From the NCBI GenBank assembly GCA_020721965.1, contig DYLS01000038.1, forward strand, positions 1-41,634: a stretch of DNA of 41,634 bases, read 5' to 3'. How positions within the stretch are numbered: position 1 is the first letter of the stretch; every line of letters starts with the position of its first letter. Positions 23,409 through 32,423 of the stretch are shown piece by piece. The translations under genes were made by a program, and so were the position numbers. This DNA comes from Blastopirellula marina. GTDB taxonomy: Bacteria; Planctomycetota; Planctomycetia; Pirellulales; Thermoguttaceae. The notes below the pieces were generated by a model. That model searched no databases, was not told the origin of the DNA, and saw only the letters and a list, made by a program, of their open reading frames with translations.

Positions 23409-24542
23409 ATGAAAATTATCGACCGATACATTTTTTTGCACTTTCTTCAATCGTTCGTGCTGGCTTATCTGAGCCTCACGTTCGTGTTCGTCGTATTCGA
23501 TTTCTTTACAAATATGGACGAATTTTCGCGGGCGGCATCGGGCGCCGGTGGAGTCCTGCGGTTGGCAATCTCCTTTTACGGCCCGCACTCTCTGGCATTT
23601 CTCGAACGCATCTTGGGGTTGTTGATTCTCAGCTCAGCGTTGTTCACCGTAGCATGGCTTCAACGACACAACGAGATGACAGCACTGTTGGCGGCGGGAG
23701 TCTCGCGATTGCGCGCGGTCAGCCCCATCCTCATCGGGGCCCTATTGGCAATCCTTTTCGGGGTGGCGCTGCGGGAAATAATTTTGCCGCCTCTTCGCGA
23801 CGCGCTGGCACGAACCAGCAAGGATCCTTTCGGCGACAATGGCAGGCCGATCCAACCGCGATACGACAACCAAACGCAGATTCTCTTCCGGGGAAAGGCC
23901 GCTTTTCGCAAGGCTTGGCGGATTTCCGAACCTAATTTGCTGCTTCCGCCAGAACTGGATGCCTACGGTGGGCAGTTGCAAGCGGAAAATGCGTACTACC
24001 TGCCTCCGGCGGCCGATCGCCCAGGCGGATTCTTGCTGGACAAGGTCCGTCGTCCGGCCGATATCGCCGAGAAACCCTCATTGCGACTGCGCGGCCGGGC
24101 CGTCCTGATCACCCCGCACGATGCCCCCTGGCTGCGCCGCGATCAGTGCTTCGTAGTTACGGACTTGGACTACGATCAGCTTGCCGGAGATCGTGTTTGG
24201 CTGGAATACTCCTCTACGGCAACTCTGATTCGGGGATTGCACAATCCGAGCTTGGACCTGGGGCCCGACGTTCGCGTCCGCATCCACAGCCGCTTCGTAC
24301 AGCCCTTCCGAGATGTTACCTTGCTCTTTCTCGGCCTTCCCTTGCTTTTGCGGCGTGAGCAACGGAACGTATTTCTGGCTTTGGGGCTGGGCCTGGTGAT
24401 CGTCGTGATCTTTACGAGCGTGGTCTTGACCTGGGAGTATCTTGGAGCCAACGAGACGGTCAGCCCGGCCTTGGCAGCTTGGGGTCCCCTCTTCCTTTTC
24501 GTTCCCTTCGCAGTAGCCTGGCTCGATTGGATTCATCAATAG
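23409..24542 (+). CDS. LptF/LptG-family permease
   Basis: 377 residues. N-terminal MKIIDRYIFLHFLQSFVLAY and a first block of three membrane helices (to about residue 120, including ILGLLILSSALFTVAWLQRH NEMTALLAAGVS), then a periplasmic beta-rich domain (about 130-290), then three more helices (RDVTLLFLGLPLLLRREQRN onward). This is the YjgP/YjgQ architecture of the LPS transporter inner-membrane subunits, which extract lipopolysaccharide with the LptB ATPase. The EMTALLAAGVS loop is the coupling helix. Only one of the usual LptF/LptG pair is here, and no LptB, LptA or LptC lies nearby. Which paralogue it is remains open. Confidence 0.85.
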   Translation: MKIIDRYIFLHFLQSFVLAYLSLTFVFVVFDFFTNMDEFSRAASGAGGVLRLAISFYGPHSLAFLERILGLLILSSALFTVAWLQRHNEMTALLAAGVSRLRAVSPILIGALLAILFGVALREIILPPLRDALARTSKDPFGDNGRPIQPRYDNQTQILFRGKAAFRKAWRISEPNLLLPPELDAYGGQLQAENAYYLPPAADRPGGFLLDKVRRPADIAEKPSLRLRGRAVLITPHDAPWLRRDQCFVVTDLDYDQLAGDRVWLEYSSTATLIRGLHNPSLDLGPDVRVRIHSRFVQPFRDVTLLFLGLPLLLRREQRNVFLALGLGLVIVVIFTSVVLTWEYLGANETVSPALAAWGPLFLFVPFAVAWLDWIHQ

Positions 24543-24581
24543 CTCCGCACTGCTCCACTCGTTTCCCGACAGGCCCCGCCA

Positions 24582-24650
24582 ATCGGGAAGCCCCTAACTA
24601 TCGGAAGGCCCCAACGATCGGAAACGCCCAGCCATCGGCGCCTTCCGGCC
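24582..24650 (+). repeat. 17-18-bp degenerate tandem repeat
   Basis: ATCGG recurs at about 24582, 24600, 24617 and 24634, each within units such as AATCGGGAAGCCCCTAA, TATCGGAAGGCCCCAAC and GATCGGAAACGCCCAG. It lies just after the permease stop, as the 20-bp repeat lies just after flgA. No function assigned. Confidence 0.55.
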
Positions 24651-24714
24651 CGTCGCGAGGGAAAGCACCCAGGCACTTCGCCAAGAGGCCTCGTAGCTTT
24701 ATACTTGGAAGATG

Positions 24715-24969
24715 GGTAATCGTTCACGGCTGAGCTACAACAGAAAAGATTTGCGAAACAACAGGGGTTAGAGGTTCCAGAGGTTCCTTGAGTGAGGAAC
24801 GGGATGTCACTTCGACGAGCGCCAACAATGCCATTTCGACGAGCGCTAGCGAGGAGAAATCTTAAGCCCCTGTCCAAAAGATCTCTCGCGTCGCGAGATT
24901 TCTCGCTTCGCTCGAAATGACAAGAGGATGAGCCGTTTCGCAGTGACGAGAACCCCTGTGAACGACTAC
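24715..24969 (+). mobile_element. MITE-like element, family A subtype 2, copy 1
   Basis: 255 bp from GGTAATCGTTCACGG (24715-24729) to CCTGTGAACGACTAC (24955-24969). The interior has ATTTCGACGAGCGC repeats at 27-bp spacing and the arms GAGGAGAAATCTT and AGATTTCTCGCTTCG, then CTCGAAATGACA, which together make a long imperfect hairpin. Homologous along its whole length to the inverted copy at 31780-32083. No ORF. Confidence 0.75.
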
Positions 24970-25135
24970 GAAGCCGGAATGTTCGGGAGCTGGAATGTTC
25001 GAACTTTTTGCGCGCATGATAACCGCTGCAGAGCGCGCCGTTTGAAAGAAGAGTTGGAGAGCGCCGCGGCGTCCGGCACGGTCGCCCGTCACCGCTCAAC
25101 GCGTTGCAGCAACAGGCGAATCCGAGGAAATTGTC

Positions 25136-26359
25136 ATGTCGAATGATCAACCACGCGCCGACCGTTGGCAGGAACTAGTAGCCCTGCTGGGACTCTCTCC
25201 GCCGGAAGAAAAGACCGCCCCTTCCGATGCATCCTCCCAGGCCGCGACTGGAAATGCTGAGGCAATCGCGGCGTCCCCCAATGAGGCAGCGTCCCAAGAC
25301 CAGCGGCAGGCCGCTGGCACGGCGCCCCCGCCTCCGCCCATGCCGCCTCTCGAAGAGAACCGCGTCGTCGGAATCCCCATTCGCACGGACTGGAAACGGA
25401 ATCGTGAATCCCGCAGTTGGGATATGGTTGCCGGGTCCCTGGGTCTCGCCCCGACGCAAGAGCCAGCCCCGCAATCGGCCGAGCGCCAGTCGGCTTCCAA
25501 CCAGGCAGCCACGGTTGGTGACGAAGGCGTCGGCAAAGAGCCTGCGGTGTCCGCTAAGAAACCGCATCACGCTGATAAGAAAGCGCATCAGCCTGAAAGG
25601 AGCCCGCGATGCGACCGTCCCAGAGAGGCCTTTGAAGGAATCAACCCGATTTGCCGTACCATCGAGCCACCCACTCTCCCAGAGGCGGAAATGGTTGCCG
25701 TCGCGCTGTCGGACACGGACGCGGCGGTGGTAGAAGAAAAGGTCGTTTCCGCCCCCCCGGACTACGCGGAAGGACTGGAGGTAGAGCAGGCTGTGGTGGC
25801 ACCGCCGGGACTCCCCGCATCGCTTTTTCAGCCTGACTTAGGCCCCTTGGAGGAAGCGGTGGGCGAGTTTGCGGATGAATCGGTCACCATAGCCGCCGAC
25901 ACCGTGAACGCCGCTACCAGACCGCAAGAGTCGCCATCCCGACGCAAACGGCGGCGACGGCGTCGCAAAACGGCCATTGCCGTCACCCCCGAGCCTTTCG
26001 AAGCTGAGCTGCCGGCAATCGTGGCCCAAGCCGCCGCGGAAGGCGGTGCCATCGATACAGACGACTCGGAGGCCCTATCCGCCGTTGGGCAAAGCCCTGC
26101 CGTTGGCGAGGCATCGCAGACCGACGCGCCGCCGGGCAGGCGCCAGCGTGAGCGGCAGCGGCGTCCCCACGAGTCCCAATCTCCCGCCGCGTCCGAATCC
26201 ACCCCCCCGGAGGAAGAGGGTTCATCTCGTGGCGAGGAGGGAAAATCGCCTCACAAGGCTGTACCGACCTGGGCGGAAACCGTGGGATTCGTCATTCAGA
26301 AGAATATGGAGAACAGACGTCACCGGGGTAACTCGGGACGAGGACGGGATCGCTCCTAG
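25136..26359 (+). CDS. disordered Ala/Pro/Glu-rich protein with basic clusters, unknown function
   Basis: 407 residues, not recognised as any characterised family. Most of the chain is low-complexity (Ala, Pro, Glu, Ser) and predicted disordered. Three short ordered motifs stand out: RWQELVALLGL at the N-terminus, SRSWDMVAGSLGL at about residue 98-110, and VPTWAETVGFVIQKNMENRR near the C-terminus. Basic stretches (RRKRRRRRRK, RRQRERQRR, RGNSGRGRDRS) suggest nucleic-acid or ribosome binding. No signal peptide or membrane helix. The ATG has GAGGAAA upstream. The repeated W..LV..LGL motif hints at a protein-docking role; this is inference only. Confidence 0.6.
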   Translation: MSNDQPRADRWQELVALLGLSPPEEKTAPSDASSQAATGNAEAIAASPNEAASQDQRQAAGTAPPPPPMPPLEENRVVGIPIRTDWKRNRESRSWDMVAGSLGLAPTQEPAPQSAERQSASNQAATVGDEGVGKEPAVSAKKPHHADKKAHQPERSPRCDRPREAFEGINPICRTIEPPTLPEAEMVAVALSDTDAAVVEEKVVSAPPDYAEGLEVEQAVVAPPGLPASLFQPDLGPLEEAVGEFADESVTIAADTVNAATRPQESPSRRKRRRRRRKTAIAVTPEPFEAELPAIVAQAAAEGGAIDTDDSEALSAVGQSPAVGEASQTDAPPGRRQRERQRRPHESQSPAASESTPPEEEGSSRGEEGKSPHKAVPTWAETVGFVIQKNMENRRHRGNSGRGRDRS

Positions 26360-26489
26360 GAGGGGTGGCCCAGAGATCTTGGCAGCTTGAGGCTGTGCAA
26401 CGGCGCCGTCCCAACGGCCGATCATGAATACCCCCCGGATCGGCTAGTGTCCAACGAGATACGATCGTGACGGCCAAGGAGATGCAATC

Positions 26490-27956
26490 GTGAGAAGTCT
26501 ACTTCGGCTGCCCAAAGCTTTGTGCCTTGGTTTGGTTGTATGTTTGACTCATTTGGGGACCAGCCTCGCCGATGCGACATCGAGCAAGCTCAACCTGATC
26601 TTCATCCTGGCCGACGACCTGGGGTGGAGCGACACCACCCTATATGGGACCACGAAGCTATACGAAACCCCCAATCTCGAACGCCTAGCGGCACGGGGTA
26701 TGACTTTCAATCGGGCGTACGCCGCTAGCCCCTTATGCTCGCCGACTCGCGCAAGCATTCTTACTGGGATGAATCCGGCGAGGATTGGAATTACGGCGCC
26801 GAATTGCCACTTGCCGCAGGTCGTGTTGAAACCGAAGGCTCACGATAGCGTTGCCCCTACCGAGAGAGCCACGGTCGTGGAAAGTGCGACCCGGCTCGAT
26901 ACTCGCTACGTGACACTAGCGGAACGGCTGGCAGCGGCGGGGTACGCCACGGCCCACTTCGGCAAATGGCATCTGGGCAAGGAACCGTACTCGCCCCTAG
27001 AACAAGGGTTTGACCTGGACATTCCGCATTGGCCCGGGCCGGGGCCAGCCGGAAGTTACGTGGCTCCCTGGAAGTTCCCAGCGTTTCGCGAAAGGTGTCC
27101 CGGCGAGCACATTGAAGATCGGATGGCCGACGAGGTCGTCGCCTGGATCGAGTCGCACAAGGATCAGCCCTTTTTCGTCAATTACTGGCAATTCAGCGTC
27201 CATACCCCGTTCGACGCCAAGCGCGAGCTGATCGAAAAGTACCGTCCTCGGATCGATCCTCAAAGCCCGCAGCGATCCCCCACGTACGCGGCGATGGTTC
27301 AAAGTTTGGACGAAAACGTCGGCAAGGTCCAGAAGGCCGTGGATCGGCTCGGTCTCGCCAGCAAAACAGCGATTATCTTCTTTTCGGACAACGGCGGGAA
27401 CATGTATAACCAACTGGATGGCACGACCCCTACCAGTAATGCGCCGTTGCGGGGCGGGAAGGGCACCGTTTACGAAGGCGGTGTGCACGTGCCCGCCGTA
27501 GTGGTATGGCCTGGCGTCACCGCCCCCCATTCGCGATCCGATACCATCATCCAAAGCACGGACTTTTACCCCACAATTTTGAATCTCTTGGGTTTGCCAC
27601 CGACGGAAAATCAGCCCGTGGACGGCAAGGACATCACGCCCGCGCTGAAAGGTGAACCCTTTGATCGCGGCCCCATCTTCACGTACTTTCCTCACAATCC
27701 CAACGTGCCGGACCGCCTTCCGCCCTCCGTAACAGTGCACCGTGGCGACTGGAAGCTGATCCGAATCTTCTTTGACGCTGGCAACGGCAAGCACCGCTAT
27801 GCGCTGTACAATCTTCGAGAGGACGTCGGCGAGACCCATAATTTGGCCGGCCAGCACCCCGAATTGGTTCGAGAACTGGACGCCCTGATCACGACCTTTC
27901 TAACGGACGTGCAAGCAGTTCTGCCCATGCCGAATCCTCGTTATAAGGCTCCATAG
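26490..27956 (+). CDS. secreted sulfatase (formylglycine-dependent)
   Basis: 488 residues. A signal peptide ([19 protein letters not shown]) is followed by the metal-binding start [19 protein letters not shown]. The catalytic motif CSPTRAS (Cys83 is converted to formylglycine) is followed by [11 protein letters not shown], then [40 protein letters not shown] and [14 protein letters not shown], all typical of type I arylsulfatases. It hydrolyses sulfate esters, probably on algal or other polysaccharides, outside the cytosol. Planctomycetes usually carry many paralogues; the substrate is not predictable here. Starts with GTG, with AAGGAG 7-10 nt upstream. Confidence 0.93.
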   Translation: MRSLLRLPKALCLGLVVCLTHLGTSLADATSSKLNLIFILADDLGWSDTTLYGTTKLYETPNLERLAARGMTFNRAYAASPLCSPTRASILTGMNPARIGITAPNCHLPQVVLKPKAHDSVAPTERATVVESATRLDTRYVTLAERLAAAGYATAHFGKWHLGKEPYSPLEQGFDLDIPHWPGPGPAGSYVAPWKFPAFRERCPGEHIEDRMADEVVAWIESHKDQPFFVNYWQFSVHTPFDAKRELIEKYRPRIDPQSPQRSPTYAAMVQSLDENVGKVQKAVDRLGLASKTAIIFFSDNGGNMYNQLDGTTPTSNAPLRGGKGTVYEGGVHVPAVVVWPGVTAPHSRSDTIIQSTDFYPTILNLLGLPPTENQPVDGKDITPALKGEPFDRGPIFTYFPHNPNVPDRLPPSVTVHRGDWKLIRIFFDAGNGKHRYALYNLREDVGETHNLAGQHPELVRELDALITTFLTDVQAVLPMPNPRYKAP

Positions 27957-28461
27957 CCGCGGTAACACTCGCCGCCGCATCTCGCGGATGTATCGACGAC
28001 CGACCGCGGCGAGGCTGCGGATTTGGCAGCTTATTTCGCTTTATTTCGCTGCGACATCAAGGGCCAATGCTTACGATGCCCTGGCCCCAAAGCCTCGAAC
28101 GGGCTGTGGCGGCGTGAGACGATCGCCAAAGAGTCCTGCCGCGATGAAGCTCCATTGCCGATGGGGCGACATCCGTCACGGAACGGTTAGCCAGCGGCGT
28201 ACTGGGGCGGGTTGGCGAGATTGCGTCCCTTGGCAAAACTGGGGCCGACATCTTGCCCGACTCTTTTCTTTCCCTATACCATGCAAGTGCATCATGCCCC
28301 GGTCCTCCAAGCGGCACACGATACAACGGGCTTCGTTGTGCATTACCGGTGGCAATCAGGCCGCTCGTCGGTTCGTGGGTCCAGCGGCTCGCGGGGTGCA
28401 ATTTCGACCGCGGGTTCACGGGGCAACCGAGCGAGCCGCAGAGGTAAGACAGGAGCTTGCG
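27957..28461 (+). other. gene-free spacer before the NHLRC2-like gene
   Basis: 505 bp. The plus frame is open across it, but the encoded sequence is Arg/Ala-rich without any family feature, and the downstream gene has its own ribosome binding site and signal peptide. No repeats, hairpins with T-runs or promoter matches are convincing. Confidence 0.4.
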
Positions 28462-30534
28462 ATGGTGCGGTTTTTCAAATCCCCGCCTTGCGCGATCACG
28501 ACGGTCGCGGTACTGATAGTACTGATATCGATTCTGGGTACGAATGTCATGGCAGAGAACTCATCCATGCGCCCACCATTTCCTATCCGCAGGCCGGTTC
28601 CATCCCTTCCCGAGAACTTGACTTGGCTGAACAGCGGCGGCCCGATTTCCTGGCCCCAGCTTCGCGGCAAGTTCGTGCTTCTCGACTTTTGGACCTATTG
28701 CTGCATCAACTGCATGCATGTTCTCCCGGAGCTGAAAAAACTGGAGCACAAATATCCCCTCGAACTCATTGTTATCGGAATCCATTCCGCAAAGTTTGCC
28801 ACCGAGCGTGAGGCACAAAACATTACGGAGGCCATTTTACGCTACGGCATCGAACACCCGGTCGTCGTGGACAGCGATATGCGAGTCTGGCAGACCTTCG
28901 GCGTCAACGCCTGGCCCACCCTGGTTCTCATCGACCCACAGGGATACGCGGTGTGGGCAACCAGCGGCGAGACGACTTTTGAAGCCCTGGACGAGCTGAT
29001 TTCAAGGGGCCTGCCATTTTATGAGCAGCAAAACCTCATCGACCGCACCCCCGTGCGATTCGACACGCTGGCCCGCCGCACGCCCCGCACGCCCTTGCGG
29101 TTTCCCGGGAAGGTTGCCGTGGATGAGGCATCCGGACGGCTGTTCATCGCCGACAGCAGCCACCACCGCATCGTCGTTACGACCTGGGACGGCGAACTGC
29201 TGGCGGTGATCGGCACGGGTCAGCAAGGCTTCAAGGACGGAAGTTTCACAGAGGCCGAGTTTTCTCAGCCCCAAGGGATGGCCATTAGGGGAGACGAGGT
29301 TCTCGTTGCCGATACCGAGAACCATGCGATCCGGCGTATCGACCTGACCGCCAAGAGTGTGACCACCATCGCCGGAACCGGCCGGCAGTTGCGGCGTGCC
29401 CCCACGATGGACCCCAAGCCAGCCAGAAACGCCGATCTGAGCAGCCCGTGGGACTTGCTCCTCGCTGAGGACTTCCTGTACATCGCCATGGCCGGTTGCC
29501 ATCAAATTTGGCGAATGAACTTGAAGGACGGCCGCATCGGGGTTTACGCGGGTAATGCTGCGGAAGATATCGTGGATGGAGAACGATTACCGCCCGCCCC
29601 TTATCGAATGTGCTTCGCATCGTTCGCCCAACCCAGCGGACTGGCATCCGACGGCCGAAGCTTGTTCGTTGCCGATAGCGAGGGCAGTTCCATCCGCAGC
29701 GTTGGATTGGAAAACAACGGCGAAGTGGAAACCATCGTGGGGACGGCAAAACTCCCCTATGCCCGGCTATTCACTTTCGGTGATCGCGACGGCCCACGCG
29801 ATCAGGCGTTGCTGCAACACCCCTTGGGAGTGGCCTATCTCGACGAATTTCTGTATGTGGCCGATACCTACAACAACAAAATCAAGCGCATCAACCCGGC
29901 CACTGGAGAGACGGTGACGTTGGCAGACGATGACACATCCGGAGAATCCGATCAGCCACCGCGATTCAATGAACCAGGCGGCATCGCTGCGGCAAAAGGG
30001 CGACTGTTCGTAGCAGATACGAATAACCATGCCATCCGCGTCATCGAGCTTAGCGACCAGCCGACAATCAAAACGTTGACGATTCGGGGCTTGACCCCGC
30101 CAGAAACCCCAAAGCCGCAAGACGACGCGGCCTGGGACGCCGTAGCCTTGCGTCAACAACCGGTACAGCGTTTGTCGCCCGGCGATATTACCATCGAATT
30201 GACGCCACCATTGCCACCAGGGATGAAGCTGAACCCGGGCTTCTCTCCCGAGATTCAGGCGATTGTGAGCCGGGAAGGCTCTCCGGCGGGAGCAGACTCT
30301 GCGGTCATCCGGTCATTTCGGGTCCAGGATACCTCGCTGCCGTTGCGGTTGACCTTGCCAGCGCAAGATGTCCAAAATGCCCGGCGTATCGAGATTCGCT
30401 GTACTTATTTCTACTGCGAGACGGAGGGCAGTGGGCTGTGTCGCATGGGGACGGCTCGATGGTTCTTCCCCGTGGAGATCGCGCCGGACGGCCTGGGCCG
30501 AATCCAGCTTTCGAGCGAAGAACCGTTCCGCTGA
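28462..30534 (+). CDS. NHLRC2-like secreted thioredoxin-NHL repeat protein
   Basis: 690 residues from the ATG at 28462 (AGGAG at 28451-28455). N-terminal membrane or signal segment (TTVAVLIVLISILGTNVMAE), then a thioredoxin/TlpA-like domain with FVLLDFWTYCCINCMHVLPE (Cys80, Cys81, Cys84) and NAWPTLVLIDPQGY. Then come five to six NHL beta-propeller repeats, each with an LFIADSSHHRI / VLVADTENHAIRRI / LYVADTYNNKIKRI-like strand, and a C-terminal beta domain. The CCINC motif and domain order match animal NHLRC2 and its bacterial homologues, whose exact biochemical role is unknown. It probably works outside the cytosol in redox or protein-interaction tasks. The last gene on the plus strand; it converges with the glycosyltransferase gene over 121 bp. 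Confidence 0.88.
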   Translation: MVRFFKSPPCAITTVAVLIVLISILGTNVMAENSSMRPPFPIRRPVPSLPENLTWLNSGGPISWPQLRGKFVLLDFWTYCCINCMHVLPELKKLEHKYPLELIVIGIHSAKFATEREAQNITEAILRYGIEHPVVVDSDMRVWQTFGVNAWPTLVLIDPQGYAVWATSGETTFEALDELISRGLPFYEQQNLIDRTPVRFDTLARRTPRTPLRFPGKVAVDEASGRLFIADSSHHRIVVTTWDGELLAVIGTGQQGFKDGSFTEAEFSQPQGMAIRGDEVLVADTENHAIRRIDLTAKSVTTIAGTGRQLRRAPTMDPKPARNADLSSPWDLLLAEDFLYIAMAGCHQIWRMNLKDGRIGVYAGNAAEDIVDGERLPPAPYRMCFASFAQPSGLASDGRSLFVADSEGSSIRSVGLENNGEVETIVGTAKLPYARLFTFGDRDGPRDQALLQHPLGVAYLDEFLYVADTYNNKIKRINPATGETVTLADDDTSGESDQPPRFNEPGGIAAAKGRLFVADTNNHAIRVIELSDQPTIKTLTIRGLTPPETPKPQDDAAWDAVALRQQPVQRLSPGDITIELTPPLPPGMKLNPGFSPEIQAIVSREGSPAGADSAVIRSFRVQDTSLPLRLTLPAQDVQNARRIEIRCTYFYCETEGSGLCRMGTARWFFPVEIAPDGLGRIQLSSEEPFR

Positions 30535-30655
30535 GATGGCCCCCTTGTGATCCAAGATGTGCCGCACCGAGGACGCTGAATCGCAATGTTGAATTCCAAT
30601 AGCTCGCGGAAAACGTGCAGAAACACATCTCGCCGCCTACGTCGCGAGTCACGGG

Positions 30656-31654
30656 TCAACGTGATTTGGAGAACATTGCCCTCACCGCCGCGCTAAGCAG
30701 AAACCAGGCGTCGGCCGCATAACGCGGCAGCAAGCGTTTCGGTTCCGTTACGAGACGGAAGGCCCATTCCAAACCCAATCGCTGCCAGGCCAAAGGCGCG
30801 CGGCGAAGCTCGCCCGCGATGAAGTCCAAGGACGCCCCGATCTGCACGGCCACGCCATCGCCCCAACGGCCAAGATTTCGGGCCAACCACAATTCCCCTT
30901 TGGGTTGACCGAACGCGGCAAAGACCAGTTTGGCCCCGCTACGCGCGACCGATTCTAGTAAACGTTGCTCCTCTTCCTGGGACAGACGATCGAGATGCGG
31001 GGCGGCCGTGCCGCTGATGACAAGTCCCGGAAAACGATCGCGCAGAATGCTTGCCGCACGCTCCGCGACACCAGGCCGTCCCCCGAGGAGGAAAATACCG
31101 AATCCGCGCCGGGACGCCATCTCCGCCAAGGCCCAAACCAGGTCCGCCCCGGTGACTCGCTCCGGCAAGGGCGTCCCTACCCAGCGTGACCACCAGACCA
31201 GCGGCATACCGTCTGCGACCAGAAAGGCCGCCCGCCGATTGACTTCCGACAGTTCGGGCCGCTGACGACACAATCTCGCGTAGTGCAGGTTGGCCGTGAT
31301 GAAGTAACTTAGCTTGCCGACCCGAATGAGCCTCTCGACTACGGCGATCGTTTCCTTGAATCCCAGTGCGGCAATCGGGAGTCCCAGAATGGGCACGCAG
31401 GAAATGGCGGGCACGGCCTCGATCGGACTATCCGCGCTCTCACGGCCAGGATTTTCGGTTGGGCTGGTGCGATCCGCGCCTTCGGGACGCGCCGCGGGGA
31501 CCGCATCCCCCAGGGCCACTTGCGTGCTACACTCCGCAGGTCGCACAACAATCGCCTCTGTGGCAAAGGAGCCATCGGGAACTTGATAGGACGGGTTCAA
31601 GGGAAACCTCTTCGTTGACAACAAAACGTCCACGCAACTATTTGCTACCGCCAC
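30656..31654 (-). CDS. WecG/TagA/CpsF-family glycosyltransferase
   Basis: 332 residues in the open frame, with a GTG first codon; the first 80 or so residues are Pro/Ser/Ala-rich and not conserved, so the true start may be further in. The GT26 core shows VPILGLPIAALGFKETIAVV, SYFITANLHYARLCRQ, FLVADGMPLVWWSR, RVTGADLVWALAE, IFLLGGRPGVAERAA, GAKLVFAAFGQPKGELWLAR and VQIGASLDFIAGELRRAP. The family transfers N-acetylmannosaminuronic acid or similar sugars to lipid-linked intermediates in exopolysaccharide or teichoic acid synthesis. It lies in a minus-strand region with other envelope genes, but no undecaprenyl-sugar operon is next to it. Confidence 0.88.
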   Translation of the reverse strand: MAVANSCVDVLLSTKRFPLNPSYQVPDGSFATEAIVVRPAECSTQVALGDAVPAARPEGADRTSPTENPGRESADSPIEAVPAISCVPILGLPIAALGFKETIAVVERLIRVGKLSYFITANLHYARLCRQRPELSEVNRRAAFLVADGMPLVWWSRWVGTPLPERVTGADLVWALAEMASRRGFGIFLLGGRPGVAERAASILRDRFPGLVISGTAAPHLDRLSQEEEQRLLESVARSGAKLVFAAFGQPKGELWLARNLGRWGDGVAVQIGASLDFIAGELRRAPLAWQRLGLEWAFRLVTEPKRLLPRYAADAWFLLSAAVRAMFSKSR

Positions 31655-31664
31655 CCTTCTTCGC

Positions 31665-31772
31665 CCTGCGAAGCGACCAGCAAAACTTGCTATGTCAAAC
31701 AGAGGGGAGGACGGCGCTCGGCCCCAAAAGGGCTGACCTGCGAAGTGACCGGCAAAACTTCCTGTGTAAAAC
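31665..31772 (+). repeat. 36-bp direct repeat at 72-bp spacing
   Basis: CCTGCGAAGCGACCAGCAAA (start 31665) and CCTGCGAAGTGACCGGCAAA (start 31737) are followed by similar ACTT-CT-TGT-AAAC stretches; 36 bp align with about five differences. The copies are 72 bp apart, upstream of the glycosyltransferase start and next to the family A element. It may be two old copies of a small mobile repeat. Confidence 0.6.
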
Positions 31773-31779
31773 GGGGCGG

Positions 31780-32083
31780 GCAGCCTTTCACAGGGATTCT
31801 CGTCCCAACAAAACCGCTCGCCCGCCTGTCATTTCGAGCGAAGCGAGAAATCTTGCGAAGTGCGGAAGCTTCTCGTTAGGGGTTAGGATTTCTCCTCGCT
31901 GGCGCTCGTCGAAATGACATTGATGGCACTCCATCGAAATGACATTGTTGACGGTCGTCGAAATGACATTCCGTGCCACACTCAAGAATGCTCTGGAACC
32001 TCGTAACAACCCTCGGGAACCCTTGAACACCCCTTGTTGTTCCACAAATGTCTTCCGTTATCGCTCAGCCGTGAGCGGTTACC
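31780..32083 (-). mobile_element. MITE-like element, family A subtype 2, copy 2 (inverted)
   Basis: 304 bp, in opposite orientation to the copy at 24715-24969. On the minus strand it begins GGTAACCGCTCACGG (32083-32069), carries CGAGCGCCAGCGAGGAGAAA and AGATTTCTCGCTTCGCTCGA, and ends CCTGTGAAAGGCTGC (31794-31780). It has three TCGAAATGACATT units at 24-26-bp spacing where the other copy has two, so the internal repeat number varies. No ORF. Confidence 0.75.
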
Positions 32084-32423
32084 GCAGCGGCAAACCAGCG
32101 GCGGCCGACTGTTGCGTCAGGGCCAGGAAGTGCGACCGCTGCTGAACTATCCAAGTATGGCTCACACGAAGACGAGAAGTCTTGGGATAAAAACGCATGC
32201 CATCGTTCCGCGGCGCATGTCAGAGTTCGTGACATGCGGGAAGCGAGGCTTGTAGCGTTTATCTTGGGAGAAGACGCGGCGCCATGCTATCACTACAGGG
32301 CAAGGTCGTTCGCTCGGTGCAACATCTTGCGTGATGGCAGAAGGCGCCTCGCAACCTATTATTGCTGGGCACATCCTGCAAACCGGCGAACGTTGCCCTG
32401 GAGCACTATTTCGAAACGGTGAT
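32084..32423 (+). other. gene-free spacer with an 8-bp hairpin
   Basis: 340 bp after the element and before the end of the NarL-type regulator gene. GCATGTCA (32215-32222) and TGACATGC (32230-32237) form a perfect stem over a 7-nt loop, without a T-run on either strand. No gene is supported. Confidence 0.4.

Noticed and set aside
26997-27857. 286-codon minus-strand ORF opposite the sulfatase
   Set aside because: Antisense shadow of the conserved sulfatase reading frame; no start signal and no recognisable domain.
27988-28461. 158-residue N-terminal extension of the NHLRC2-like protein
   Set aside because: Arg-rich shadow sequence; the ATG at 28462 has AGGAG and is directly followed by a signal segment.
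31780-32083. toxin-antitoxin or small ORF inside the long hairpin element
   Set aside because: All frames are broken by stops or low in protein-like sequence; the homologous copy does not keep any frame.
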